Below the pieces are notes generated by a model that saw only the letters and a program-made list of their open reading frames with translations, was not told where the DNA came from and searched no databases. From Clostridia bacterium (GTDB lineage Bacteria > Bacillota > Clostridia > Oscillospirales > Acutalibacteraceae), in assembly GCA_017516315.1 (NCBI GenBank), contig JAFXDE010000046.1:42868-106867 (forward strand): DNA of 64,000 bases, written 5' to 3'. This document shows, piece by piece, positions 8,420 to 17,102 of this stretch (position 1 is its first letter; every line of letters begins with the position of its first letter). The position numbers were made by a program, and so were the translations under genes.

Positions 8420-9571
8420 TTATCCGTTAATCTCTTTTGCTAAAGCCTTAATCTGCTCTATGTTTTCATTTTTTACTGCCGAATAAATCGAAACGGTAGT
8501 ATCGGTAAAGGTAATATCCTTACTACTTTCGAACATTTTTTTCATTGTCTTAGCGGCAACAGGCATCCAGCTTCCGTTTTCCATAAGACCTATCCTTCTG
8601 TTTCTGTAACCTCTTTCCGTAAGCTCCTGGATAAAAGTACGCATAAACGGGAAAATTTCGCCGTTGTATGTGGTGGTAGCGAGAATAATCCTGCCGTAGC
8701 GGAATGCATCCTCTACAGCCTCAGCCATATCGTCACGCGCAAGGTCTGTAACAGCTACCTTAGGACAGCCTGCAGTCTTAAGCTCTTCAGCAAGAATTTC
8801 AACTGCCTTTTTAGTATTTCCGTAAACAGATGTGTAGAAAATACCGACACCCTCAGTTTCCACACCGTAGGATGACCAGGTATTGTAAAGGTCAAGATAA
8901 TAGCCGAGATTTTCTTTGAGAACGGGACCGTGTAAGGGACAGATTATTTTTATCTCAAGACCTGCAGCTTTTTTAAGTACATTCTGAACCTGAGCACCGA
9001 ATTTACCTACGATACCGAAATAGTATCTTCTTGCCTCGCATGCCCAGTCCTCCTCAGCATCAAGCGCGCCGAATTTACCGAAGCCGTCAGCAGAAAAGAG
9101 CACCTTATCATAGGAATCATAGGTCATAATAACCTCAGGCCAATGAACCATAGGAGCTGCGATAAAGCTAAGCGTATGATTACCGAGAGAGAGGGTATCA
9201 CCTTCCTTGACTACGATTCTCTTTTCGGAAAAATCTGTCTCAAAATAGTTATACATCATTTTGAACCCTTTATCAGAAGAAACAATCACAGCATCGGGAT
9301 AAGCACCGGAAAAATTAAATATGTTAGCCGAATGATCAGGCTCCATGTGCTGAACGATAAGATAGTCAGGCTTTCTGTCTCCTAACACAGCCTTAATGTT
9401 ATTAAGCCACTCGTCACCGAAGCCTTTATCCACAGTATCAAGTACAGCTATTTTTTCATCAATAATGACATAAGAATTATATGCCATACCCTCGGGAACA
9501 ACAAACTGACCTTCGAACAAATCAATGCTTCGGTCATTTACACCTACATACTTAATATCCTTTGTAACCAT
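8420..9571 (-). CDS. Flavodiiron protein (FprA-type flavoprotein)
   Basis: A soluble 383-residue enzyme that reduces O2 to water (or NO to N2O) to protect anaerobes. The N-terminal metallo-beta-lactamase domain has every diiron ligand motif: HMEPDH near residue 83, MVHWPE near 143, SADGFGKFG near 160 and CPLHGPV near 222. The C-terminal half is a flavodoxin domain with FMN loop YTSVYGNTKKA near 255. No rubredoxin domain is attached, so a separate electron donor is needed. Both neighbours are ZIP metal transporters, which suggests a link with iron supply or oxidative stress. It has its own terminator. Confidence 0.93.
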   Translation of the reverse strand: MVTKDIKYVGVNDRSIDLFEGQFVVPEGMAYNSYVIIDEKIAVLDTVDKGFGDEWLNNIKAVLGDRKPDYLIVQHMEPDHSANIFNFSGAYPDAVIVSSDKGFKMMYNYFETDFSEKRIVVKEGDTLSLGNHTLSFIAAPMVHWPEVIMTYDSYDKVLFSADGFGKFGALDAEEDWACEARRYYFGIVGKFGAQVQNVLKKAAGLEIKIICPLHGPVLKENLGYYLDLYNTWSSYGVETEGVGIFYTSVYGNTKKAVEILAEELKTAGCPKVAVTDLARDDMAEAVEDAFRYGRIILATTTYNGEIFPFMRTFIQELTERGYRNRRIGLMENGSWMPVAAKTMKKMFESSKDITFTDTTVSIYSAVKNENIEQIKALAKEING

Positions 9572-9599
9572 TTTTTAACTCCTTTATATTGAAATATTT

Positions 9600-10358
9600 T
9601 TAACCTAATAATACATCGAAAGCGAGCATCAGACAGAAGCCTGCAAGAAGAGAAAAGGTCGCTCCGCTTTCGTTTCCGTGAGCATGTGTCTCGGGAATCA
9701 TTTCATCACTTATTACGTATATCATAGTTCCGCCGGCGAAGGCAAGAGCAAAAGGCAGAACCGCATTTGATAAGCTGACCGCAAAATAACCGAGAAGAGT
9801 ACCGACAACCTCAATAACACCCGTCATTGCCGCCGCGATAAAGGTTCTTCCGTGACTCATTCCTGCCGCCAGCATCGGTGCGATTATTACCATACCCTCG
9901 GGAATGTTCTGTAAGGCAATACCCGCAGCAATCATAATAGCATCATTGACATTACCCGTTCCGAAGCCGACACCTGCTGCAATTCCCTCCGGAAGATTAT
10001 GAATGGCGATAGCAATAACGAACAGTAGTATTTTATTAAGCTGCTTCTGATTTTCGGGATGACTTTCTGCATCGACACCCGTAAGACGGTGAAGATGAGG
10101 AACAAGCTTATCAATAAGATTAATAGCTATAGCTCCGCAGAAAACACCTGCTACAGTAACCGGAAGCTTAAATTTACCTCCGTACTCAAGAGAAGGAACT
10201 ATAAGTCCGATGACCGCCGCAGACAGCATAACTCCCGCTGCGAAGGAGAGAACGATATCACTGAATTTATGGCTCATTTTCTTAAAAATAAAGCCGAGCA
10301 CAGCACCGATGACGGTAGCACCGCCGACACCGAGCGCAGTAAGCATAACCATCTGCAT
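9600..10358 (-). CDS. ZIP-family divalent metal transporter (second copy)
   Basis: A 252-residue paralogue of the ZIP gene at 7577-8341, sharing HNLPEGIAAG and LQNIPEGMVI in the metal-site helices and the same C-terminal GGTMIYVISDEMIPE region. AAAGGGTG precedes the ATG. It lies directly upstream of the flavodiiron gene in the same direction, with a 28-base gap, so the two are probably co-transcribed. Substrate is unknown. Confidence 0.88.
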   Translation of the reverse strand: MQMVMLTALGVGGATVIGAVLGFIFKKMSHKFSDIVLSFAAGVMLSAAVIGLIVPSLEYGGKFKLPVTVAGVFCGAIAINLIDKLVPHLHRLTGVDAESHPENQKQLNKILLFVIAIAIHNLPEGIAAGVGFGTGNVNDAIMIAAGIALQNIPEGMVIIAPMLAAGMSHGRTFIAAAMTGVIEVVGTLLGYFAVSLSNAVLPFALAFAGGTMIYVISDEMIPETHAHGNESGATFSLLAGFCLMLAFDVLLG

Positions 10359-10426
10359 ATAATCACCCTTTCAGATTATGATTTTAACACATTTATTAAA
10401 AAATAAAAATACAAATAAGTAACTTT

Positions 10427-11173
10427 TTAAAAAATGTTTTCTTTAATGGGAATTATTCCTCCGAAATCCGTCAAAGGAAAAGCGAAAGAAACTGTTTTCA
10501 TCTTTCTGTCAGCTATGAACTGTTTTATTCTCTCGTAATCCCTATGCTGAGTAATATCTCCGAAGAAAATAATTTCATCCTTCGAAATTTTACCGCTTGC
10601 GCCTCCGATAAAGCCGTAATCGTGGCCCTTAAGGTAAACATCTCCCTTTCTGATTAAAAGGCAGTCAATGCCGTTTTCTGACGAATTACGCGCTATGGAC
10701 TCATCATCGGTTATAATCGACCTTTCATCAACGACAATAACCGAGCATTTACAGTAGCCTTGATTTGTGTGTATCAATTTGAATCCCGCAAGCTCGGCTT
10801 CAACTGATTTGTCGAAAATCTTACTGTTGCCGATAAGCCTGTCCCCTATTACCGTATGATTTAAAATACAGTCACCGGGATAAGCACCACCGACCCGACC
10901 GTATGTTTCAGTGACATCCAATCCTGCCGCTGAAAGCTCTGATATAAGTCTTTTCTGACTCTTATCTACAATAATGCGACCCTTACCGAGATAAAAAGCA
11001 GAAAGGTCAGCGTGTCTAGAAACAGCTTCATCAGAAGAATTATTTTTTTCGGTATAATAAATCTCTGTACCTTTTCCCTTAAAAAAGTCAATCAGTTCTT
11101 CATTCAGTCCTCCGCAAATCAAGGCTGAAACTCTGCCTCGAGGAAGATTCGGCTCCTTTATAAAAGTACTCAT
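10427..11173 (-). CDS. DUF6873-like protein, predicted GME (guanidino-modifying enzyme) fold
   Basis: A soluble 248-residue protein. Recognisable family features are RHADLSAFYLG near residue 53, an ILNHTVIG segment near 105, NQGYCKCSVIVVDE with two cysteines near 140, and GFIGGASGK near 188. I recall this pattern as a Clostridia family assigned to the pentein/GME fold, but no activity is established and I cannot check it here. The start overlaps the radA stop (ATGA), so it is the last gene of a cwlD-radA operon. It is an uncharacterised enzyme candidate. Confidence 0.6.
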   Translation of the reverse strand: MSTFIKEPNLPRGRVSALICGGLNEELIDFFKGKGTEIYYTEKNNSSDEAVSRHADLSAFYLGKGRIIVDKSQKRLISELSAAGLDVTETYGRVGGAYPGDCILNHTVIGDRLIGNSKIFDKSVEAELAGFKLIHTNQGYCKCSVIVVDERSIITDDESIARNSSENGIDCLLIRKGDVYLKGHDYGFIGGASGKISKDEIIFFGDITQHRDYERIKQFIADRKMKTVSFAFPLTDFGGIIPIKENIF

Positions 11174-12546
11174 AAAATTATAGCCTCAAATGCCTGTCTT
11201 ATATTTCTGACACCGACAATTTCAATTTCCTTTTTAAGAGAGGAAGATATATTTTTTAAATTAGCATAAGGAACGATACATTTACTGAAACCTAATCTTG
11301 CCGCTTCCTTTATTCTTTGCTCACAGTGAGAAACACCTCTAATTTCTCCGGCAAGACCTACTTCACCGAAAGCAAGAACATCGTCGCGGAGTGCATAATC
11401 CTTAAGAGATGAAACCAAAGCCATAACTATAGTAAGGTCAAGAGCAGGCTCGTCCAGCTTCATTCCTCCGACAATGTTTATATATGCATCCATATTTCCG
11501 AAAAAGTATCCGCCTCGCTTTTCAAGCACAGCTATAAGCATAGCCAGACGGTTAAAATCGAAGCCGTTAGATATTCTTCTCGGATTTCCGAAGCCTGTCG
11601 CAGTAACCAATCCCTGAATTTCAGCCAAAAGCGGTCTGGTACCCTCCATAACACAGGCGACACAAGAGCCGGGAGTGTTCTTCGGTCTGCCGGAAATAAG
11701 CATCTCCGAGGGATTCTCTACCTCCTTTAGACCGGAATCGGACATTTCGAAAACACCTATTTCATTGGTAGAGCCGAAACGGTTTTTTACAGCACGCAGA
11801 ATTCTGAAGGAAAGATTTCTTTCACCCTCGAAATATAATACAGCATCCACTATATGCTCAAGAACCTTAGGACCTGCAATATTGCCATCCTTATTTACAT
11901 GACCGACTATAATTACCGGAATTCCGAGAGTTTTAGCCGTTCTCATCAGCAGATTAGAGGATTCTCTTACCTGTGTGACACAGCCCGGAGAAGAATTAAG
12001 CTCCGTGAAATTCATAGTTTGTATAGAGTCAACTATAACCAGGTCGGGACTTGTGGCATTTATATGCTCGCATACAGCCTGAACATCAGTTTCACAGAGA
12101 ATAAACAGATTATCAGTTTTTACCTTAAGTCGGTCAGCACGAAGCTTAATCTGACTATAGGATTCCTCACCCGAAACATAGAGAATTTTTAGCTTTTTAC
12201 CGAGCTGCTGACAAATCTGAAGAAGAATAGTAGATTTACCTATGCCCGGGTCACCGCTTAAAAGCACAAGAGAGCCCTTTACTATTCCACCGCCGAGAAC
12301 TCGGTCAAGCTCACCCATACCTGTCTTGTAACGAAGCTCATTATCGTGTTCGATCTGTGTCAGCTGATAAGAGGTCACGCTTTTAGGCTTAAAGCGGTCA
12401 GAAGCCTTTGATTTGGAAGCTTCGGTTTGTCTTACCTCTTCCTCAAAGCTCGCCCATTCACCGCATTCAGGGCATTTTCCGAGCCATTTAGCGGTCTCGT
12501 AGCCACAGCTGCTGCATACATAAATGCTTTTCGTCTTCATTGCCAT
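11170..12546 (-). CDS. radA: DNA repair protein RadA
   Basis: A 458-residue RecA-like branch-migration ATPase. The N-terminal zinc finger (CSSCGYE...CPECGEW), Walker A GDPGIGKST near residue 93, the RadA signature KNRFGSTNEIG near 256 and the C-terminal Lon-type domain are all present. AAGGAG stands nine bases before the ATG at 12546. Because the zinc finger begins right after the start, the start cannot be moved downstream, so the 59-base overlap with cwlD is real. The 3' end overlaps the next gene by four bases. Confidence 0.96.
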   Translation of the reverse strand: MAMKTKSIYVCSSCGYETAKWLGKCPECGEWASFEEEVRQTEASKSKASDRFKPKSVTSYQLTQIEHDNELRYKTGMGELDRVLGGGIVKGSLVLLSGDPGIGKSTILLQICQQLGKKLKILYVSGEESYSQIKLRADRLKVKTDNLFILCETDVQAVCEHINATSPDLVIVDSIQTMNFTELNSSPGCVTQVRESSNLLMRTAKTLGIPVIIVGHVNKDGNIAGPKVLEHIVDAVLYFEGERNLSFRILRAVKNRFGSTNEIGVFEMSDSGLKEVENPSEMLISGRPKNTPGSCVACVMEGTRPLLAEIQGLVTATGFGNPRRISNGFDFNRLAMLIAVLEKRGGYFFGNMDAYINIVGGMKLDEPALDLTIVMALVSSLKDYALRDDVLAFGEVGLAGEIRGVSHCEQRIKEAARLGFSKCIVPYANLKNISSSLKKEIEIVGVRNIRQAFEAIIL

Positions 12547-13297
12547 AATTTATTTCTCCTTCGGGTTTGCTTTCCAAATATTTTATCAGGCCGCTGACTA
12601 TAGCTTCAGCCATTTTCTTTTGATAATCTTCATCCTTGAGCAGTTCACTTTCTTTTTCGTTGGACATAAAGCCGCACTCAACCATTACGGACGGCACCTT
12701 CGCGTGATAAAGAAGATATATGTCAGTGCCGCTTTCTTTTATCTGCCGCGTGTTATCAGTCTGAAGCTCTGATACAACAGCCTTCTGTATCTCGTCAGCA
12801 AGATATTCACTTTCAGGATTATTCTTCGAATAAAAAACCTGTGTTCCGCTGTATTTACTTTCCTTAAAATAATTCTGATGTATCGAAAGTAAAATGCAGT
12901 CTCCGTTTTCCTCTACGATTTTCATTCGGTTATGAATATCCGAAACCTTCTTTTCGCGCTGTGTAGAGGATGATTCATCATATATCATATAATCTCCTTC
13001 GCGGGTAAGAACTGTAGTAAAGCCCCGACCGAGAAGAAGCTCATTGATTTTCAGAGAAATTTCAAGATTAATCTTTTTTTCGAGTGTACCGTCTGAGGAC
13101 TGAGTTCCACCGTCCTCGCCTCCGTGTCCCGCATCAATAACTATTACAGGCAAGGCCTCAGCTTTAGCGGAAACCGACGAATCAGAAAGTACACCGATGA
13201 AATTAAGCATTACGGTCAGAGAACCAAAAAGCAGAACCGTAACTGCAACGCTTAAAGCGTTTTTCATTCTGAAAGAAAAATATAAACCCTTTTTCAT
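12488..13297 (-). CDS. cwlD: N-acetylmuramoyl-L-alanine amidase, CwlD-like
   Basis: A 269-residue zinc amidase (Amidase_3) anchored by one N-terminal hydrophobic segment (residues ~12-35). Zinc and catalytic residues are visible in DAGHGGEDGG near residue 55, the glutamate of KINLEISLKI near 76, SIHQNYF near 138 and VECGFMSNEKE near 211. In spore formers CwlD prepares muramic-delta-lactam in the cortex peptidoglycan, and sigG elsewhere in the window fits that, but a vegetative wall role is possible. The last ~15 residues are read in a different frame over the radA start and look like an accreted tail. Confidence 0.82.
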   Translation of the reverse strand: MKKGLYFSFRMKNALSVAVTVLLFGSLTVMLNFIGVLSDSSVSAKAEALPVIVIDAGHGGEDGGTQSSDGTLEKKINLEISLKINELLLGRGFTTVLTREGDYMIYDESSSTQREKKVSDIHNRMKIVEENGDCILLSIHQNYFKESKYSGTQVFYSKNNPESEYLADEIQKAVVSELQTDNTRQIKESGTDIYLLYHAKVPSVMVECGFMSNEKESELLKDEDYQKKMAEAIVSGLIKYLESKPEGEINYGNEDEKHLCMQQLWLRDR

Positions 13298-13385
13298 AAT
13301 ATCACCCAGTAAATTCTATGGTGATTTTTCGGTTTATATAACAGATATATTTTACAATAAAAAGGTTAAATAATCAATACAGAAA

Positions 13386-13416
13386 GATAAAAAAAGAGGC
13401 TGAAACCAGCCTCTTA
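13386..13416 (-). terminator. Intrinsic terminator of the T-box/vor/ilvE operon
   Basis: On the minus strand AAGAGGCTG and CAGCCTCTT form a hairpin followed by TTTTTTATC, immediately after the ilvE stop. Confidence 0.85.
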
Positions 13417-13421
13417 ATTCA

Positions 13422-14489
13422 TTATTTGACTTCAACTCTCCAGCCGTAGGGATCTTCTCTTTTACCCCACTGAATACCTGTAAGCTCGTCATAAAGTTTT
13501 TGTGTAAGCTCGCCGATACCGCCGTTACCGATAGTCATTACATCATCTACATAACGAAGCTTGCCAACAGGAGAAACAACAGCCGCTGTTCCTGTACCCC
13601 AAACCTCTTCAAGAGTACCGTCCTTAGCTGCAGCAACGATTTCGTCTACAGAAATCTTTCTTTCCTCTACCTCATAACCCCATGCCTTGCAGACATTGAT
13701 GATGGAATTACGTGTAATACCGGGAAGAATACTGCCGTTAAGAGCAGGAGTAATAACCTTACCGTTGATTTTGAACATAATGTTCATAGCGCCTACCTCT
13801 TCGATGTACTTTCTTTCTACACCGTCGAGCCAGAGAACCTGTGAATAACCGCTGTCGTGCGCTTTAACCTGTGCAATAAGGGAAGCAGCGTAGTTACCGC
13901 CCGTCTTTGCAAAGCCCATACCGCCCTTTACAGCACGTACATATTCATCCTCAATCCAGATACCTACGGGAGCAAGACCGCTTTCATAGTAAGCACCTGA
14001 GGGTGAAAGCACGATGATGAAAAGGTATGTCTTTGAGGGAGCAACACCGAGGAATTCATCAGTCGCAATTACAAAAGGACGGATATAAAGAGATGTACCT
14101 TCATCTGAGGGTACCCAATCTCTGTCGATGTCAACTACTGCCTTTACAGCGTCAACGAAAACATCCTCGGGAATTTCGGGAATGCAAAGTCTTTCGTTAG
14201 AAGCATTTGCTCTCTTAGCATTCATATCAGGACGGAAAAGATAAATCTTATCATCCTCACCGCGATAAGCCTTGAGGCCCTCGAACATTTCCTGTCCGTA
14301 GTGGAAAACCATAGCACTGGGAGCAAGAGAAATATTACCGTAAGGCTCTATTCTGGCATCGTGCCAGCCCTTGCCTTCCGTGTAGTTCATTATGAACATG
14401 TGGTCTGTAAAAATGTGGCCGAAGCCAAGCTTCTCACCCTTAGCAGGTTTAGCCTTAGGTGAAGCAGTTCTGGTAATTTTGATTTCCAT
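13422..14489 (-). CDS. ilvE: Branched-chain amino acid aminotransferase
   Basis: A PLP-dependent fold-type IV aminotransferase of 355 residues (type II BCAT), interconverting valine, leucine and isoleucine with their 2-oxo acids. Visible features are the EGLKAYRGEDDKIYLFRP region near residue 70, the lysine region LDGVERKYIEEVGAMN near 220, and WGTGTAAVVSPVG near 310. AGAGGTG followed by six bases fixes the start at 14489; a GTG at 14498 lies inside that ribosome binding site. It is the last gene of the vor operon, seven bases or so after vorC, where it would aminate the 2-oxo acids the oxidoreductase makes or supply those it consumes. Confidence 0.95.
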   Translation of the reverse strand: MEIKITRTASPKAKPAKGEKLGFGHIFTDHMFIMNYTEGKGWHDARIEPYGNISLAPSAMVFHYGQEMFEGLKAYRGEDDKIYLFRPDMNAKRANASNERLCIPEIPEDVFVDAVKAVVDIDRDWVPSDEGTSLYIRPFVIATDEFLGVAPSKTYLFIIVLSPSGAYYESGLAPVGIWIEDEYVRAVKGGMGFAKTGGNYAASLIAQVKAHDSGYSQVLWLDGVERKYIEEVGAMNIMFKINGKVITPALNGSILPGITRNSIINVCKAWGYEVEERKISVDEIVAAAKDGTLEEVWGTGTAAVVSPVGKLRYVDDVMTIGNGGIGELTQKLYDELTGIQWGKREDPYGWRVEVK

Positions 14490-14505
14490 TTTATACACCT
14501 CTTAA

Positions 14506-15039
14506 TTAATAATCATAGCCTGTTTTAAGCGCCTTAAGGTTAATTTCCGTAAGACTTGCCTTTTTGGGAGGAACCACCTTTTTAAGAACACTGTCAGTTC
14601 CGTCAAAGGAGAATATATCACTTTCCTTGATAAGCTTACCCATAAGAATCATATTAGCAAGAGTTGAGAACCCTTCATCATTTGCCATCTTCGTAGCAGG
14701 AACAGAGAAAACCGTAACATCGTCTCTTTCGGGTGTTTCGCCGATAAGAGTAGAGTCGATAATAATGATACCGCCCGAAACTACATCGTTTTCGTACTTT
14801 TTAAGTGAAGGAAGGTTCATAGCTACGAGACAGTCAGGAGCAGTAACGATAGGAGAACCGATAGGCTCATCGCTCACGATTACGCTGCAATTAGCTGTAC
14901 CGCCGCGCATTTCGGGACCGTATGAAGGAAGCCAGGAAACCTGCTTGCCGTCTAAAAGTCCCTTATATGCGAGAAATTTACCTGCGAAAAGAACACCCTG
15001 ACCGCCAAAACCGGCAATTAAAATCTGTGTTGTACTCAT
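14506..15039 (-). CDS. vorC: 2-oxoacid:ferredoxin oxidoreductase, gamma subunit (VorC/KorC type)
   Basis: A 177-residue gamma subunit with the N-terminal [17 protein letters not shown] motif and the [14 protein letters not shown] segment of the family. It is part of the four-subunit enzyme that reversibly joins acyl-CoA, CO2 and reduced ferredoxin to a 2-oxo acid and CoA. It lies 12 bases after the beta subunit gene. Sequence alone does not separate branched-chain (VOR) from 2-oxoglutarate (KOR) enzymes; the neighbouring ilvE favours VOR. Confidence 0.88.
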   Translation of the reverse strand: MSTTQILIAGFGGQGVLFAGKFLAYKGLLDGKQVSWLPSYGPEMRGGTANCSVIVSDEPIGSPIVTAPDCLVAMNLPSLKKYENDVVSGGIIIIDSTLIGETPERDDVTVFSVPATKMANDEGFSTLANMILMGKLIKESDIFSFDGTDSVLKKVVPPKKASLTEINLKALKTGYDY

Positions 15040-15051
15040 TGTGTCCCCTCC

Positions 15052-15807
15052 TTATTCAGCCTTATTTTCAGCATCTCTGTCTTTATAAACACCTAAGGGA
15101 TAATAAGGAATCATCTTTTCCTCTACCCATTCAAGTGCCTTCTCGGGTGTCATACCCCAGTTTGTCGGGCAGGTAGAAACAACCTCGATAAGAGAGAAGC
15201 CTTTTTTGTCTATCTGATTCTGGAAGGCCTTTTTAATAGCCTTCTTTGCATTTCTTACATTCTTAACATTGTTAACTGCTACTCTTTCGATATAGCCTGC
15301 ACCGTCAAGCTGTGAAAGCATTTCACAAACCTTTACAGGGAAGCCGCAATGATTTGTATCTCTTCCGTAGGGAGAGGTCTGAGTAACCTGTCCGGGAAGT
15401 GATGTGGGAGCCATCTGGCCGCCTGTCATACCGTAAATAGCGTTGTTAACAAAGATGATAGTAATATTTTCATTTCTTGCGGCTGCGTGAACGGTTTCAG
15501 CCATACCGATAGAAGCAAGGTCACCGTCACCCTGATATGTAAACACGATGTGATTATCGGGATCTGAACGCTTAATACCTGTAGCGACTGCGGGAGCTCT
15601 GCCGTGTGCTGCTTCGACCATATCGCAGGTGAAATAATTATAAGCGAGAACAGAACAGCCTACGGGTGCAACACCGATAGTCTGACCCTCTATACCTAAT
15701 TCGTCGATAGTTTCGGCTACAAGACGGTGAATAATACCGTGTGTACAGCCGGGGCAATAATGAAGAGGAACATCAGCAAGTGATTTGGGTTTATCAAATA
15801 CTACCAT
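15052..15807 (-). CDS. vorA: 2-oxoacid:ferredoxin oxidoreductase, TPP-binding beta subunit
   Basis: A 251-residue subunit binding thiamine diphosphate, with YCPGCTHGIIHRL near the N-terminus (cofactor/cluster region), the GDGDLASIG TPP motif near residue 100 and NNAIYGMTGGQMAPTS about 30 residues later. It is the catalytic partner of VorB. Its ATG overlaps the vorB stop (TAATG), indicating coupled translation. The Val/Leu/Ile assignment rests on operon context with ilvE. Confidence 0.9.
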   Translation of the reverse strand: MVVFDKPKSLADVPLHYCPGCTHGIIHRLVAETIDELGIEGQTIGVAPVGCSVLAYNYFTCDMVEAAHGRAPAVATGIKRSDPDNHIVFTYQGDGDLASIGMAETVHAAARNENITIIFVNNAIYGMTGGQMAPTSLPGQVTQTSPYGRDTNHCGFPVKVCEMLSQLDGAGYIERVAVNNVKNVRNAKKAIKKAFQNQIDKKGFSLIEVVSTCPTNWGMTPEKALEWVEEKMIPYYPLGVYKDRDAENKAE

Positions 15808-16871
15808 TATTTTGTACCTCCTTTGGAATGTGATTTAATAGATTCGAGCACCAATTCGGGTGAAGGAATCATACCGCCTACTCTGTTGCAGAGATAAACA
15901 GGCTTTTTGCACTCTGAAGCGAGTCTGATATCTTCGATCATCTGACCCATAGAAAGCTCTACAGAGATAAAGCAGTCAACCTTATCGGCTGCTTTTCTGA
16001 AAGCAGCATTTGGGAAGGGCCAAAGAGTAATAGGACGGATAAGACCAACCTTGATACCTTCTTTTCTGGCGGCATTTATGGCGTTTTTAGCTACTCTTGC
16101 CGCAATACCGAAGGCAGCTACACAAATTTCGGCATCATCCATCATATATTCTTCGAACATAACCTCGTTTTCTTCTACAGTCTTATATCTGTCATATCTT
16201 TCGAAGTTAAGTCTTTCCAGCTCTTCGGGAACAAGAGAAAGGGAATTGATAATATTCTTCTTTCTTTCACACTTAGTACCTGTAACAGCCCAGGATTTAT
16301 CGTATTCATTGATTTCGGGCTCTTCGAGAGAAACAGGCTCCATCATCTGACCCATAGTACCGTCAGCGAGAATCATGGAAGTCATTCTGTATTTCTCGGC
16401 AAGGTCAAAGCCCTTGATAGTAAGGTCAGCCATTTCCTGTACTGAAGAAGGAGCGAGAACGATCATTTTAAAGTCACCGTGTCCGCCGCCCTTTGTAGCC
16501 TGAAAATAGTCAGACTGTGAAGGCTGGATACCGCCGAGGCCGGGGCCTCCGCGCTGAACATTTACTACAAGTGCAGGAAGGTCACTGCCTGCGATGTAGG
16601 AAAGACCTTCAGCCTTAAGGGAAATTCCGGGGCTTGAGGAAGAGGTCATAACTCTTTTACCTGTACCGGCGACACCGTAAACCATATTGATAGCGGCAAC
16701 TTCGCTTTCAGCCTGAAGGAAGCAGCCTCCGATTTTAGGCATCTTCTTTGCCATATAAGCGGCGATTTCCGTCTGAGGAGTAATAGGATAACCGAAGTAA
16801 TGACGGCAGCCGGCTAAAATAGCGGCTTCAGCAATAGCCTCGTTACCTTTCATAAGAACTTTTTCAGCCAT
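15807..16871 (-). CDS. vorB: 2-oxoacid:ferredoxin oxidoreductase, alpha subunit VorB
   Basis: A 354-residue alpha (pyrimidine-binding) subunit with the N-terminal GNEAIAEAAILAGCRHYFGY region, GYPITPQTEIA, and the TSSSSPGISLKAEG segment near residue 78. It closely matches the type annotated as 3-methyl-2-oxobutanoate dehydrogenase subunit VorB. GAGGTG before the ATG at 16871 fixes the start; the GTG at 16880 is part of that site. Preceded by the ferredoxin subunit and followed by vorA in a typical vorD-B-A-C order. Confidence 0.92.
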   Translation of the reverse strand: MAEKVLMKGNEAIAEAAILAGCRHYFGYPITPQTEIAAYMAKKMPKIGGCFLQAESEVAAINMVYGVAGTGKRVMTSSSSPGISLKAEGLSYIAGSDLPALVVNVQRGGPGLGGIQPSQSDYFQATKGGGHGDFKMIVLAPSSVQEMADLTIKGFDLAEKYRMTSMILADGTMGQMMEPVSLEEPEINEYDKSWAVTGTKCERKKNIINSLSLVPEELERLNFERYDRYKTVEENEVMFEEYMMDDAEICVAAFGIAARVAKNAINAARKEGIKVGLIRPITLWPFPNAAFRKAADKVDCFISVELSMGQMIEDIRLASECKKPVYLCNRVGGMIPSPELVLESIKSHSKGGTK

Positions 16872-16881
16872 TTTCAGCACC

Positions 16882-17088
16882 TCACTTTTCTACCTTGATA
16901 ATGCAGTCGGGACACATAGTTGCACAGAAGGCACAGCCTATGCACTTGGATTCATCTGTCATCTCTGCAGGTGAATGACCCTTTGCATTGATTTTGTCTT
17001 TAGCGATAACAAGAATTTTTTTCGGACACGCAACTACGCATAAGCCGCAGCCCTTACACATATCAGTATTAAACGTAACTTTAGGCAC
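16882..17088 (-). CDS. vorD: 2 x [4Fe-4S] ferredoxin subunit of the 2-oxoacid oxidoreductase
   Basis: A 68-residue ferredoxin subunit with two cluster motifs, CKGCGLCVVACP and CIGCAFCATMCP, passing electrons between the TPP subunit and free ferredoxin. Start is GTG at 17088, with GGAGG seven bases upstream. It is the first structural vor gene, 14 bases after the P-loop ATPase gene. Confidence 0.93.
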   Translation of the reverse strand: MPKVTFNTDMCKGCGLCVVACPKKILVIAKDKINAKGHSPAEMTDESKCIGCAFCATMCPDCIIKVEK

Positions 17089-17102
17089 AATAATACCTCC
17101 AT

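Noticed and set aside
8341-8420. Regulatory RNA between the flavodiiron and ZIP genes
   Set aside because: The only structure is a short GC hairpin with a T-tract, explained as a terminator.
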